Assembly: GCA_019779905.1 (NCBI GenBank)
Contig: JABAKE010000006.1
Coordinates: 62,001 to 126,000, forward strand
Reading direction: 5' to 3'
Source: Modestobacter lapidis
GTDB lineage: Bacteria > Actinomycetota > Actinomycetes > Mycobacteriales > Geodermatophilaceae
Length of the DNA: 64,000 bases
Shown: piece after piece, positions 39,776 through 50,739 of the stretch
Numbering within the stretch: the stretch's first letter is position 1
How the letters are laid out: each line of letters begins with the position of its first letter
Program-made: the position numbers and the translations under genes
The notes under the pieces: model-generated
The model's database searches: none
Seen by the model: only the letters and a program-made list of their open reading frames with translations
Told to the model about the DNA's origin: nothing

Positions 39776-40777
39776 ATGAGCAGCCCACGGGACCGCGACC
39801 CGGACGACGCCGGCGATCCGGCGGGAGACGCCGGCCGGGACGGGCCGGACTGGCAGGAGCCGGCACACCTGGGCCGCCCGGACGGCCCGGACGGCCCGGA
39901 CGGCCCGGGCACCGACCCGGCCGACCGATCCGATGGCTCGACCGCCTGGCAGCCGCCGGGCTGGGACCTGCCCGCCGTCGAGCCCGACCGCCCGCGGACG
40001 GCTCCGCCCGAGCCGGCCCAGCCGGCTCCCGAGCCGCCTCCCGGGCCGGCGCCGGAGCCGCCGTCGTGGCACGCACCGGCGGCCGAACAGCGGCAGGACG
40101 ACGTCCCGCCCCCGGTGCCCGAGCAGCCGCCGGCCCGGCGGGGCCTGTTCGGCGGGATGCGCCGGCCCCGGCGGCCGAGCGAGTTCCAGGAGGTCTTCCG
40201 CCGCGAGGACGACCCGGTGGGCGTGCAGGCGTGGGGACTGAGCCACGGCTGGGTGCCCTCCGACGGCAGCGCCCCGGAGGACGCACCGCTGGCGGACCTG
40301 GTCCGCTCCGCGCCGGTGCGCCCCAGCAAGGACCACCGGCCGGGCAACGTCATCCGCGGCCGGGGCATGGGCCTGGACCTGGTCGCCTTCGACGTCGTCT
40401 ACGCCTCCGGCCGCATGGTCGTTCCGCAGTGGGCGGTCACCGCCGCTCCGGTGCTGGGCGACGTGCCCGCCTTCCGGCTGTCCCCCGCCCGGCTGTGGAA
40501 GCACGGGACCGGCGGGCTCGTGCAGATCCCCAGCGGCGACCCCGAGTTCGACACCCGCTGGGTGCTGCTCACCGCGGCCGACGGCCCGCAGGTGCGGCGC
40601 CTGGTCGAGGACCCGGTGGTCCGGCAGTTGCTGCTGGGCACCGACGACGGCGACGAGCTGTGGTCGGCCGCCGGCTTCGTGGCCGCGGTCCGGCCCGACG
40701 GGCACCGCCCGCAACTGGTCGAGCACCACGCCCGCCTGCTGGCGGTGGTGGTCGGCGCGCTGGCCACCGCGGGCTGA
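39776..40777 (+). CDS. Uncharacterised protein with Pro-rich N-terminal half
   Basis: A 333-residue protein. Residues 1-125 are Pro/Asp/Gly-rich and disordered. About 130-333 is a folded part (QEVFRREDDPVGVQAWGLSH, GRGMGLDLVAFDVVYASGRM, SPARLWKHGTGGLVQIPSGD, TRWVLLTAADGPQVRRLVED) with no enzyme motif I recognise and no membrane segments. GGAGG is 13 nt before the ATG. It follows the DciA-like gene by 28 nt and precedes the ABC exporter. Function unknown. Confidence 0.7.
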   Translation: MSSPRDRDPDDAGDPAGDAGRDGPDWQEPAHLGRPDGPDGPDGPGTDPADRSDGSTAWQPPGWDLPAVEPDRPRTAPPEPAQPAPEPPPGPAPEPPSWHAPAAEQRQDDVPPPVPEQPPARRGLFGGMRRPRRPSEFQEVFRREDDPVGVQAWGLSHGWVPSDGSAPEDAPLADLVRSAPVRPSKDHRPGNVIRGRGMGLDLVAFDVVYASGRMVVPQWAVTAAPVLGDVPAFRLSPARLWKHGTGGLVQIPSGDPEFDTRWVLLTAADGPQVRRLVEDPVVRQLLLGTDDGDELWSAAGFVAAVRPDGHRPQLVEHHARLLAVVVGALATAG

Positions 40778-40787
40778 GCGGCCGGCC

Positions 40788-42566
40788 CTGAGCACCGCGC
40801 CGGAGCCCACACCCACACCCACGGCCACCGCCGGCCTGCGGGAGCTGCTGCCGCTGCTGCGCCCGCACCGCCGTGCGCTGGCCGGGGCGGCCGGGCTGTC
40901 CCTGGTCTCCGCCGCGGCCGCGCTGGCCCAGCCGGCGTTGATCGGGCAGGTGATCAGCGCGGTCGGTGCGGGGCGCCCCGTGGTCTCCGGCGTGGTGCTG
41001 CTCGTCGTCGTGCTCGTGGCCGCCAGCGTCCTGGGCGCCGGCCAGCAGTACCTGCTGCAGCGCACCGCCGAGGGCGTCGTCCTCGGCACCCGCCGCCGGT
41101 TGGTCGACCGGCTGCTGCGGCTGCCGGTCGCCGAGTACGACCGGCGCCGGACCGGGGACCTGATGTCCCGGGTCGGCTCGGACACCACCCTGCTGCGGGC
41201 CGCGGTCACCAGCGGGGTGGTGGAGATCGTCGGCTCGGCCGTGGTCGGCGTCGGCGCCCTGGTGGCGATGGCGCTGGTCGACGTCTGGTTGCTGCTGGTC
41301 ACCGTGGCGGCGGTGAGCGTCGGGGTGACCACGGCGGTGCTCGCCTCGCGGCGGGTGCGCACGCTGTCCCGGGAGGCGCAGGAGCAGGTCGGCGCCATGA
41401 GCGCGGCGGTGGAGCGGGCGCTCTCGGCGGTGCGCACCATCCGGGCCAGCGGCGCCACGGCCCGGGAGGTCGCGACCGTCGGGGTCAGCGCCGAGCGGGC
41501 GTTCACCGCCGGGATCCGGGTGGCCCGGTTGGAGGCGCTGGTGGCGCCGGCCGGCTCGATCGCCGTCCAGGGGGCGTTCCTCGCCGTCCTCGGGCTGGGC
41601 GGTTACCGGGTCGCCACCGGGTCGATCGCCGTCGCCGACCTGATCGCCTTCATCCTGTACCTGTTCCTGCTGGTCATGCCGCTGGGCCAGCTCATCGGGT
41701 CCTACACCCAGCTGCAGACCGGCCTGGGAGCGCTCGCCCGGGTGCAGGAGGTGCTGGCCCTGGACCCCGAGCGCGACGACGTGCCCGAGCGGCCGGCGGG
41801 CGGTGCGGTGCTGCGGGTGCCGGCCGCGGGCGGTCCGGTGCCGTTGCTCGAGCTGGACGGCGTGGACTTCGCCTACCCCGACGGCACGCCGGTGCTGCGC
41901 GGGGTGTCCTTCTCGGTGCCCGCCGGCAGCCGGACCGCGCTGGTCGGGCCCTCCGGTGCGGGGAAGTCGACCGTCCTGGCGCTGGTCGAGGGCTTCTACC
42001 CGCTGTCCGGCGGCGTCGTCCGCTGGGCCGGGACCGACGTGCGCGAATTGCCCCGGGCCGCGCTGCGCGCCCGGATCGGGTACGTCGAGCAGGAGTCCCC
42101 GGTGCTGGCCGGCACCCTCCGCGACAACCTCCTGCTCGCCGCTCCGGACTCCACCGAGGACCGGCTCTGGGCGGTGCTGGCCGAGGTCGGGCTGACCGCG
42201 GTGGTGCAGCGGTCGGCCCGTGGCCTGGACGTCGCGGTCGGTGACGACGGCGTGCTGCTCTCCGGCGGGGAGCGCCAGCGGCTGGCGATCGCCCGGTCGC
42301 TGCTGGCCCGACCGGCGCTGCTGCTGCTCGACGAGCCGACCGCCAGCCTCGACGCCCGCAACGAGGGGCTGCTGCGCCGGACGCTGGCCGCGGCGGCCGC
42401 CGACCGGGCGCTGCTCGTGGTCGCCCACCGGCTGTCGACCGTGCTGGACAGCGACCAGATCGTGGTCCTGGACGGCGGCGCGGTGACCGCCGTGGGAACG
42501 CACGCCGAGCTGCTGGACAGCAATCCGCTCTACCGCGAGCTCGCCGAGGCACAGCTGCTGACCTGA
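40788..42566 (+). CDS. ABC exporter, fused permease and ATPase; probable CTG start
   Basis: A 592-residue half-transporter. Six membrane helices (about 25-300, e.g. VVSGVVLLVVVLVAASVLGA and LIAFILYLFLLVMPLGQLIG) precede an ATPase domain: GPSGAGKSTVLALVEGFYPL, Q-loop YVEQESP, LSGGERQRLAIARSLL, LLLLDEPTASLD and the H-loop VVAHRLSTVLD. No ATG, GTG or TTG exists in frame before TTG 40938, which would cut off the first helix. CTG 40788 opens LSTAPEPTPTPTATAGLREL, resembling a normal N-terminus and giving the usual exporter length. Substrate unknown. A parS site follows the stop. Confidence 0.82.
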   Translation: MSTAPEPTPTPTATAGLRELLPLLRPHRRALAGAAGLSLVSAAAALAQPALIGQVISAVGAGRPVVSGVVLLVVVLVAASVLGAGQQYLLQRTAEGVVLGTRRRLVDRLLRLPVAEYDRRRTGDLMSRVGSDTTLLRAAVTSGVVEIVGSAVVGVGALVAMALVDVWLLLVTVAAVSVGVTTAVLASRRVRTLSREAQEQVGAMSAAVERALSAVRTIRASGATAREVATVGVSAERAFTAGIRVARLEALVAPAGSIAVQGAFLAVLGLGGYRVATGSIAVADLIAFILYLFLLVMPLGQLIGSYTQLQTGLGALARVQEVLALDPERDDVPERPAGGAVLRVPAAGGPVPLLELDGVDFAYPDGTPVLRGVSFSVPAGSRTALVGPSGAGKSTVLALVEGFYPLSGGVVRWAGTDVRELPRAALRARIGYVEQESPVLAGTLRDNLLLAAPDSTEDRLWAVLAEVGLTAVVQRSARGLDVAVGDDGVLLSGGERQRLAIARSLLARPALLLLDEPTASLDARNEGLLRRTLAAAAADRALLVVAHRLSTVLDSDQIVVLDGGAVTAVGTHAELLDSNPLYRELAEAQLLT

Positions 42567-42570
42567 GGTC

Positions 42571-42590
42571 CCGGTTCCACGTGGAACCGG
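42571..42590. promoter_or_regulatory. parS site upstream of gyrB
   Basis: CCGGTTCCACGTGGAACCGG is a perfect 20-bp palindrome with GTTCCACGTGGAAC at its centre. It lies 5 nt after the ABC exporter stop. The rest of the 300-bp spacer to gyrB shows no gene; a TACGCT box at 42758-42763 may be part of the gyrB promoter. Confidence 0.87.
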
Positions 42591-42868
42591 GCGGGGTCCG
42601 CCCGTGGCGGCCGGCCCGACGATCTCACGGCAGGCCCCCAGCGGTCCGAGGACGGCGTGTCGACCGCGAGGGCAACCCGGGTGGTGGCTCGTGTGCCGGG
42701 AGAGGCTCTGGCGCGACGTGAGGGCGTGGACGGCGAGGTTCTGTCGTCCCGACCCGGTACGCTGGAGGTGACACACCGCCAGCAGCCCGCTGAGAGCCGC
42801 TCTGCGCCCCGCCGACATCGCCGTCGGTACCGCGCGCCGGCTGCGGCTGCGCGACAGAAGGGCCCCAC

Positions 42869-44914
<2,046 letters not shown>

Positions 44915-44915
44915 A

Positions 44916-44972
44916 GGACCCCCTCGCCCCCCACACCTCGCTCCGCTCGGCGCGGGCCCCTGCGAGGGGGCC
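44916..44972 (+). repeat. Post-stop hairpin repeat, copy G
   Basis: Fifty-seven bases starting 1 nt after the gyrB stop, with arms CCCCCTCG/CGAGGGGG. The central sequence differs (CTCGCTCCGCTCGG) from the CTCGCAGGCTCGCGG type but keeps the same layout. Confidence 0.8.
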
Positions 44973-45014
44973 TGCGGCGCGAACTCACCGAGCACCACCC
45001 GGGAGACCTGAACC

Positions 45015-47483
45015 ATGACCGAGACCCCCAGCCGCGACCGCGTCGAGCCGGTCGACCTCCAGCAGGAGATGCAGCGCAGCTACATCGACTACGCGATGTC
45101 GGTCATCGTGGGCCGCGCGCTGCCCGACGTGCGCGACGGGCTCAAGCCGGTGCACCGCCGGGTGCTGTACGCGATGTTCGACCAGGGCTTCCGCCCCGAC
45201 CGGGCGACCGTCAAGTGCGCCCGCGTCGTCGGCGAGGTGATGGGTAACTACCACCCGCACGGTGACTCGTCGATCTACGACGCCCTCGTGCGGCTGGCCC
45301 AGCCGTGGTCGATGCGCTACCCGCTGATCGACGGGCAGGGTAACTTCGGGTCACCGGGCAATGACCCTGCGGCAGCCATGAGATATACCGAGGCTCGCCT
45401 GACTCCGCTGGCCATGGAGATGCTCCGGGACATCGACGAGGACACCGTCGACTTCCAGCCCAACTACGACGGCAAGAACCTCGAGCCGCTGGTCCTGCCG
45501 TCGCGGATCCCGAACCTGCTGGTCAACGGCTCGGCCGGGATCGCGGTCGGCATGGCGACGAACATGCCGCCGCACAACCTGCGCGAGATCGCCGCGGCCG
45601 TCTTCTGGATGCTCGAGCACCCGGAGGCCGAGGCCGAGGAGGCGCTCAACGCCTGCATGCAGCGCGTCAAGGGCCCCGACTTCCCGACCCACGGGCTGAT
45701 CGTCGGTCGCGACGGCATCGAGGAGGCCTACCGCACCGGGCGCGGCTCGGTGCGGATGCGGGCCGTGGTCACGGTCGAGGAGGACTCCCGGGGCCGGGTG
45801 CAGCTGGTGGTCACCGAGCTGCCGTACCAGGTCAACCCGGACAACCTGGCCGAGGCGATCGCCGACGCCGTCCGGGACGGCCGGCTGCAGGGCATCAGCG
45901 AGATCGCCGACGAGTCCAGCGACCGGGTCGGCCGCCGGCTGGTCATCACGCTACGCCGGGACGCCGTCGCGAAGGTGGTGCTGAACAACCTCTACAAGCA
46001 CACCCAGCTGCAGACCACGTTCGGCTGCAACATGCTCTCGATCGTCGACGGGGTGCCCCGCACGCTGCGCCTGGACGAGCTGATCCGGCTGTGGGTCGTC
46101 CACCAGGTCGAGGTCATCGTCCGCCGTACCCGTTACCGGCTGCGCAAGGCCGAGGAGCGCGCGCACCTGCTGCGCGGCTACGCCAAGGCCCTGGACCAGC
46201 TCGACGCCGTCATCGCCCTGATCCGGAGCAGCGAGTCGGCCGAGGCGGCGCGCACCGGCCTGATGGAGCTGCTGGACGTCGACGAGGTCCAGGCCGTCGC
46301 CATCCTGGACCTGCAGCTGCGCCGGCTGGCGGCGCTGGAGCGCCAGCGGATCCTCGACGAGCTGGCCGAGATCGAGGCCCGGATCGCCGAGTTGCAGGCC
46401 ATCCTCGACTCGCCGGAGCGGCAGCGGCAGATCATCCACGACGAGCTCGCCGAGATCGTGGAGAAGTACGGCGACGACCGGCGCACCCAGTTCGTGGCCA
46501 ACGACGGCGACGTGTCCATGGAGGACCTCATCGCCGAGGAGCAGGTGGTCGTCACGATCACCCGCACCGGCTACGCCAAGCGGACCAAGGCCGACCTCTA
46601 CCGCTCGCAGCGCCGCGGCGGCAAGGGGGTCATGGGGGCCGCGCTCAAGCAGGACGACCTGGTCCAGCAGTTCTTCGTGGGCTCCACCCACGACTGGATC
46701 CTGTTCTTCACCAACAAGGGCCGGGTGTACCGCGCCAAGGCCTACGAGCTGCCCGAGGCCGCGCGCACCGCTCGCGGCGCGCACGTGGCGAACATCCTGG
46801 CCTTCCAGCCGGACGAGAAGATCGCCCAGGTCATCCAGATCAAGGACTACTCGGTGGTGCCGTACCTGGTGCTGGCGACGGCCCGCGGTCAGGTGAAGAA
46901 GACCCGGCTGACCGACTTCGACTCCCCGCGCACCGGCGGCGTGATCGCCATCAACCTGCGGGAGAACGACGAGCTGGTCGGCGCCGCGCTGATCAGCCCC
47001 GACCAGAACCTGCTGCTGGTCACCCGCAAGGCGATGTCGATCTGCTTCAAGGCCAACGACGAGCAGCTGCGGCCGATGGGCCGGGCCACCGAGGGAGTGC
47101 GCGGCATCTCGCTGGCCGACGACGACACCCTGCTGTCGATGATCGTCGTGCAGGAGGGCGTCGACGTCCTGGTGGCCACGGAGGGCGGCTACGCCAAGCG
47201 CACCGGTATCGAGCACTACCCGGACCAGAACCGCGGTGGCAAGGGCGTGCTCACCGCCGACCCCAAGGCGCGCAAGGGCGTGCTCGTCGGTGCGCTGGCC
47301 GTCGTGCTCGGGGACGAGCTCTACGCGATCACCTCCGGCGGTGGGGTCATCCGGACGCCGGTGAACGGCGTGCGGCACACCCGCGACCGGGCCACGATGG
47401 GCGTCAAGCTCATGAACTTGCCTGAAGACGTGTCGATCGTGGCGATCGCGCGAACGACGGACAACGACGAGCCCGACGCCTAG
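45015..47483 (+). CDS. gyrA: DNA gyrase subunit A
   Basis: DNA-cleaving subunit of gyrase. The 822-residue protein has the breakage domain with [20 protein letters not shown] (quinolone region, Ser85 equals E. coli Ser83), the catalytic Tyr124 in [20 protein letters not shown], and a C-terminal beta-propeller with the GyrA box RRGGKGV (near 535-541). It has no intein. Codons 109-130 around Tyr124 are oddly rich in A/T at third positions compared with the rest of the gene. The 100-bp spacer from gyrB is short enough for co-transcription. Confidence 0.97.
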   Translation: MTETPSRDRVEPVDLQQEMQRSYIDYAMSVIVGRALPDVRDGLKPVHRRVLYAMFDQGFRPDRATVKCARVVGEVMGNYHPHGDSSIYDALVRLAQPWSMRYPLIDGQGNFGSPGNDPAAAMRYTEARLTPLAMEMLRDIDEDTVDFQPNYDGKNLEPLVLPSRIPNLLVNGSAGIAVGMATNMPPHNLREIAAAVFWMLEHPEAEAEEALNACMQRVKGPDFPTHGLIVGRDGIEEAYRTGRGSVRMRAVVTVEEDSRGRVQLVVTELPYQVNPDNLAEAIADAVRDGRLQGISEIADESSDRVGRRLVITLRRDAVAKVVLNNLYKHTQLQTTFGCNMLSIVDGVPRTLRLDELIRLWVVHQVEVIVRRTRYRLRKAEERAHLLRGYAKALDQLDAVIALIRSSESAEAARTGLMELLDVDEVQAVAILDLQLRRLAALERQRILDELAEIEARIAELQAILDSPERQRQIIHDELAEIVEKYGDDRRTQFVANDGDVSMEDLIAEEQVVVTITRTGYAKRTKADLYRSQRRGGKGVMGAALKQDDLVQQFFVGSTHDWILFFTNKGRVYRAKAYELPEAARTARGAHVANILAFQPDEKIAQVIQIKDYSVVPYLVLATARGQVKKTRLTDFDSPRTGGVIAINLRENDELVGAALISPDQNLLLVTRKAMSICFKANDEQLRPMGRATEGVRGISLADDDTLLSMIVVQEGVDVLVATEGGYAKRTGIEHYPDQNRGGKGVLTADPKARKGVLVGALAVVLGDELYAITSGGGVIRTPVNGVRHTRDRATMGVKLMNLPEDVSIVAIARTTDNDEPDA

Positions 47484-47626
47484 TCTGAAGCCGATGCCAC
47501 TGCCGTGGCCTGGGGCAGGACATCCCAGGTCACGGATGTGCAACGACCACGGCAATGACCGGAGCGATCCCGCCCGGCGATGGCCGCAGCGAAGCGGCGC
47601 ACGCCGCTGGGGGACGGGAGAAACGG

Positions 47627-48355
47627 ATGAGCGACCGGACGCGAGGTGCGGTGCGCACCGGATCCCGTGAGGCTGCCGGCGAGGCGGCAACCGACGCCCC
47701 AGCCGGTGGCGAGCGTCCCTCCTCGACCGGGACGTCCGCCCCGGGCGCGCCGGCCGGCAACCGGACCACCGTCGCCGACGGGGCGGTCGCGGCCGGGAGC
47801 GCCCGTCCCGATGCCCCGGCCGACGACGCCACCGCCCGGGTGCCCGGTGTCCCGTCCCGTTCCTCGAACGCGGCGGGCGCCGCGGACGCCGCCGTCCCGG
47901 CCGGCGACAGCGGCGGGGCCCAACGGTCGGCGAAGAGCGCCGGCGAGAAGGCCCGCAGCGCGGCCGCCCGCGGACGTGGCCCGCGCCGGGCCCGGCTGCA
48001 GCTGCGGCACATCGACACCTGGTCGGCGCTGAAGATCTCGCTGGTCGTCTCGATCGCGCTGTTCTTCGTCTGGATGGTCGCGGTCGGGATCCTCTTCGGC
48101 GTGCTGAACGGCCTGGGAGTGTTCGACACCCTCAACGACCTGTTCGGCCAGCTGGGCAGCGTCTCCGGCGGTGACACCGGCGGAGAGGGCGGCAGCGAGG
48201 TCATCACGGCGGGCGTCGTCTTCGGCGGCGCGGCGGTGATCGGCCTGATCAACATCGTGCTGATGACGGCGCTGTGCACGGTGGGCTCGGTCGTCTACAA
48301 CCTCTGCTCCGACCTGGTGGGCGGGATCGAGGTCACCCTCTCCGAGCGGGACTGA
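47627..48355 (+). CDS. DUF3566 domain membrane protein
   Basis: A 242-residue protein. Residues 1-120 are low complexity (Ala/Gly/Pro/Ser, then basic). The DUF3566 part starts at RLQLRHIDTWSALKISLVVS and has two membrane helices (ISLVVSIALFFVWMVAVGIL and VFGGAAVIGLINIVLMTALC) around a Gly-rich loop, ending SDLVGGIEVTLSERD. The position after gyrA equals Mycobacterium Rv0007. The ATG at 47627 has GGGAG 7 nt upstream. Function unknown; probably an integral membrane protein with a cytosolic tail. Confidence 0.88.
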   Translation: MSDRTRGAVRTGSREAAGEAATDAPAGGERPSSTGTSAPGAPAGNRTTVADGAVAAGSARPDAPADDATARVPGVPSRSSNAAGAADAAVPAGDSGGAQRSAKSAGEKARSAAARGRGPRRARLQLRHIDTWSALKISLVVSIALFFVWMVAVGILFGVLNGLGVFDTLNDLFGQLGSVSGGDTGGEGGSEVITAGVVFGGAAVIGLINIVLMTALCTVGSVVYNLCSDLVGGIEVTLSERD

Positions 48356-48469
48356 GCTGTGCACATGGCGACCCTTCGGGCCGCACCGCGGCCAGGTGCC
48401 GTCCCCCAGCAGCGCTGAGCCGTTGCCCGCGTTCCCGTCGGGAACCCTCCGGGCCCCGCGACGGGTCCA

Positions 48470-48581
48470 CGGAGGCCGCTTCGCGACCGGGCCCGTTCCC
48501 GGCTCTCCCGGTCCGGCACCCCCGACGGAGGCCGCTTCGCGACCGGGCCCGTTCCCGGCTCTCCCGGTCCAGTACCCCCCG
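48470..48581 (+). repeat. Two tandem 56-bp repeats before tRNA-Ile
   Basis: A 56-bp unit beginning CGGAGGCCGCTTCGCGACCG starts at 48470 and again at 48526. The two agree for about the first 45 bases and then diverge slightly. The stretch between the DUF3566 gene and the tRNA (48356-48624) holds no gene. A TACAGT box at 48605-48610 may be the tRNA -10. Confidence 0.8.
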
Positions 48582-48624
48582 ACGGAAGCCGGGGATCAGC
48601 CAGGTACAGTTCTCCCCGGTCCAC

Positions 48625-48698
48625 GGGCCTGTAGCTCAGACGGTTAGAGCGCATCCCTGATAAGGATGAGGCCGGAGGTTCAAGTCCTCCCAGGCCCA
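48625..48698 (+). tRNA. tRNA-Ile (GAT)
   Basis: A 74-nt cloverleaf. The acceptor GGGCCTG pairs with CAGGCCC, the anticodon stem CATCC pairs with GGATG around loop CTGATAA (anticodon GAT at 48659-48661), and the T arm is GGAGG TTCAAGT CCTCC. CCA is not encoded. It follows gyrA as in most actinobacteria. Confidence 0.97.
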
Positions 48699-48790
48699 CC
48701 CGTGCACCGGTGGCCGGTCGACGGCGCCGCGACGACGGACACCGGTCGTCGCGGCCGCGGCGACCGACACCGTTCGAGGAGGTCCCCCGC

Positions 48791-48931
48791 GTGCTGAAGA
48801 AGCTGGCCCTGGCAGCGCTCGCCGCCGGTGCGGTGGTCGCCGTCCGCAAGCGGGGCGCCGGCAAGGGCGAGGCCGACCTGTGGGCCGAGGCCACCCGCGG
48901 ACCGGGAGCGGTCAGCACCCCCCGGTCGTGA
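48791..48931 (+). CDS. DLW-39 family small protein
   Basis: A 46-residue peptide: VLKKLALAALAAGAVVAVRK, then RGAGKGEADLWAEATRGPGA and VSTPRS. The hydrophobic N-terminal helix, the basic patch and the DLWAEAT motif define the DLW-39 family, typically encoded beside the gyrA-linked tRNAs of actinobacteria. The GTG at 48791 has GAGGAGG 9 nt upstream. Frames upstream overlap spacer sequence and are not conserved. Function unknown. Confidence 0.85.
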   Translation: MLKKLALAALAAGAVVAVRKRGAGKGEADLWAEATRGPGAVSTPRS

Positions 48932-48965
48932 TCCCCGGTGGTGCGGCCGCCCGCGCCACCGACCC

Positions 48966-49038
48966 GGGGACGTAGCTCAATTGGCAGAGCACCGCCTTTG
49001 CAAGGCGGGGGTTAGGGGTTCGATTCCCCTCGTCTCCA
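48966..49038 (+). tRNA. tRNA-Ala (TGC), attachment target of the integrated element
   Basis: A 73-nt cloverleaf: acceptor GGGGACG with CGTCTCC (one G.T), anticodon stem CCGCC/GGCGG, loop TTTGCAA with anticodon TGC at 48999-49001, T arm AGGGG TTCGATT CCCCT. The half from the anticodon loop to the 3' end is the attL copy of the 43-bp repeat, so the element probably supplied it and kept the tRNA whole. Confidence 0.97.
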
Positions 49039-50191
49039 CTCCTCTGACCTGCGGATTTACCTCCGTCGGGGGCTCCGGCGAGCCCTCCGACCGGGTCTCA
49101 GTCCGCAAAAAGTCCGCAACTCGTCCGCGGGATGCGGCCCGCAGCGCGTCCAGCCGGTCGGCCACGTCGTCCAGGTCGTCGTCGAACAGGTCGGCGTAGC
49201 GGTCCAGGGTCATGGCCGCCGAGGCGTGCCCGAGCATCCGCTGCACCGCCTTGACGTTGGCGCCGGCCTTGATCGCCAGCGAGGCCGCGGTGTGCCGGAG
49301 TTCGTGCGGCGTGAGCCCGGGCTCCCCGATGGCCCGGGCCGCGGCGTCGAACCAGGCGGACCGGGCGTTCCGGTTGCGCAGCACCGCGCCCTGCGGCGAG
49401 GGGAAGGCCAGCTCGTCCGCCGGGCGGGTCACCACCGTGCGGGCGAGTTCGTCGACGAGGAACCGCGGCAGCGGCACCGAGCGGCGGCCGTGGGTCTTGG
49501 GGGTGCCCCACACCAGACGGGAGCCGTCGACCTCGGTGACCGCCTCCTCGACCAGCACCCGCCGGCGCAGCAGGTCGAAGTGCCGCACCCGCAGCGCCGC
49601 CAGCTCCGACCAGCGCAGCCCGCAGTAGCCCAGCACGAGGACCGCGATTCGGCCGGGCCCGGCGGCCTCGGCGAGCGTGTCGAGCTGTTCGGCGGTCAGG
49701 TAACGTCGGCGCTTCTCGCCCATCGGCGGCAGTGCGACGCCGAGCGCGGGGTTGACGGCCAGGCGCCGGTCCCGCACCGCGAGGCCGAGGATGCCGGACA
49801 GGACGCCCTGCGCCTTGCGGACCGAGGCCCCGGCCAGGCCGCGGTCGGAGAGCTCGGACAGCCAGGCCTGCACGTCGCCGTGGGTCACCCGGATCAGCGC
49901 GACGTTCCCCCAGCGCGGTAGGACGTGGGTCTTGAGGACGTCGGCGTAGCGGGCCCGACTGGTGGGCTTGAGGTTGATCTTCCCGGCGAGCCAGACGGGC
50001 GCCAGCTCTCCCACGGTCGTCCTGGCCCGTTTGGGGTCGACGTAGGTGCCCGTCTGCACGGCCGTGGTGACCTCGTCGAGCCATCGCTGGGCGTCGACCT
50101 TGCGCTTGAAGTGGCGAGCGTGCTCCTTACCGTGCTCATCCCGGTAGCGCGGCCGGTACGTGCCGTCAGGTCTTTTCGCGATCGACACCAT
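48977..50191 (-). CDS. Tyrosine recombinase (integrase), reading into the tRNA
   Basis: Catalyses insertion and excision at tRNA-Ala. The 404 residues contain an N-terminal AP2-like arm-binding domain (RPRYRDEHGKEHARHFKRKV), a core-binding domain (about 60-150) and the catalytic domain with R193 (GYCGLRWSEL), K232, H296-x-x-R299 (TPHELRHTAA), H322 (LGHAS) and Y332 (LDRYADLF). The frame does not stop at the end of the domain; it crosses the left arm repeats and the tRNA, ending inside it with TPALQRRCSAN. In a circle it would read through the core into the right end instead. Confidence 0.93.
   Translation of the reverse strand: MVSIAKRPDGTYRPRYRDEHGKEHARHFKRKVDAQRWLDEVTTAVQTGTYVDPKRARTTVGELAPVWLAGKINLKPTSRARYADVLKTHVLPRWGNVALIRVTHGDVQAWLSELSDRGLAGASVRKAQGVLSGILGLAVRDRRLAVNPALGVALPPMGEKRRRYLTAEQLDTLAEAAGPGRIAVLVLGYCGLRWSELAALRVRHFDLLRRRVLVEEAVTEVDGSRLVWGTPKTHGRRSVPLPRFLVDELARTVVTRPADELAFPSPQGAVLRNRNARSAWFDAAARAIGEPGLTPHELRHTAASLAIKAGANVKAVQRMLGHASAAMTLDRYADLFDDDLDDVADRLDALRAASRGRVADFLRTETRSEGSPEPPTEVNPQVRGVETRGIEPLTPALQRRCSAN
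48997..49039. other. attL, 43-bp core repeat
   Basis: Begins TTTGCAAGGCGGGGGTTAGG in the anticodon loop and ends CGTCTCCAC just past the tRNA discriminator base. It is identical to 62942-62984; the next base differs (T here, A there). Confidence 0.95.
49100..49128 (+). repeat. Left arm-type repeats (3 x AGTCCGCA, 11-bp spacing)
   Basis: AGTCCGCA at 49100-49107 and 49111-49118 and a shorter CGTCCGC at 49122-49128, each offset by 11 bp. They lie about 60-90 bp inside attL, within the 3' end of int. The right end of the element has the same array in the same orientation. Confidence 0.8.
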
Positions 50192-50353
50192 CGCCGACCA
50201 CCTGCCTCTCCTCGAGCCCCGGCCGTGGCGTGCACACGAGGGGCTTTACCGCTGACGCGAGCATCTGCAGAGCCAGTCTGCAGTCGGTTGCCTGCTTCTC
50301 TGGTGGGTTGACCGCATTCTGTGGATTGCTGCCCGCGCTGGCGGTCGGGCAGC

Positions 50354-50578
50354 TCACCGCCGGCTCCCCGGGCCAGGAGCGATCTGGTCGTGCTGGGCGT
50401 CGATCCAGCTCCGGAGGTCGTCGCAGCGATAGAGGACGCGGCGGCCGAGGCGGAAGCTGCGGGGGCCGGTGCCCAGGTGGCGCCAGTACCGCAGGGTGGC
50501 GACCGGGGCACGGAGGAGCTCGGCGGCTTCGGTGATGGTGAGCAGTTCGGGCTCGCGACTGGCGGCATGGTCGCGCAT
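50354..50578 (-). CDS. Excisionase-like helix-turn-helix protein
   Basis: A 74-residue protein of the AlpA/excisionase type: EPELLTITEAAELLRAPVAT, LRYWRHLGTGPRSFRLGRRV and LYRCDDLRSWIDAQ are the HTH_17 pattern. The ATG at 50578 has GGAG 6 nt upstream. It sits upstream of int in the same direction with a 160-bp gap. A role in excision or int regulation is inferred from family and position. Confidence 0.85.
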   Translation of the reverse strand: MRDHAASREPELLTITEAAELLRAPVATLRYWRHLGTGPRSFRLGRRVLYRCDDLRSWIDAQHDQIAPGPGSRR

Positions 50579-50739
50579 GACTGGCTCCGGTCTGGTCGGG
50601 TGGACTGGCTCCGTCACCTGAGAAGGCGCCGATCCGGAGCTCGTACTGACAGCCGACCGCAAGATGCTGCCGAAAACCTCCAGTTGTTCTCCTGCCTCCG
50701 CTGTCCGAGTCCGCGGCGGCGTCGGCGGAGGCCGCCCAC

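Noticed and set aside
45015-47483. Intein in gyrA or in dnaB
   Set aside because: gyrA reads continuously through the catalytic Tyr without an insert; only the start of dnaB is visible.
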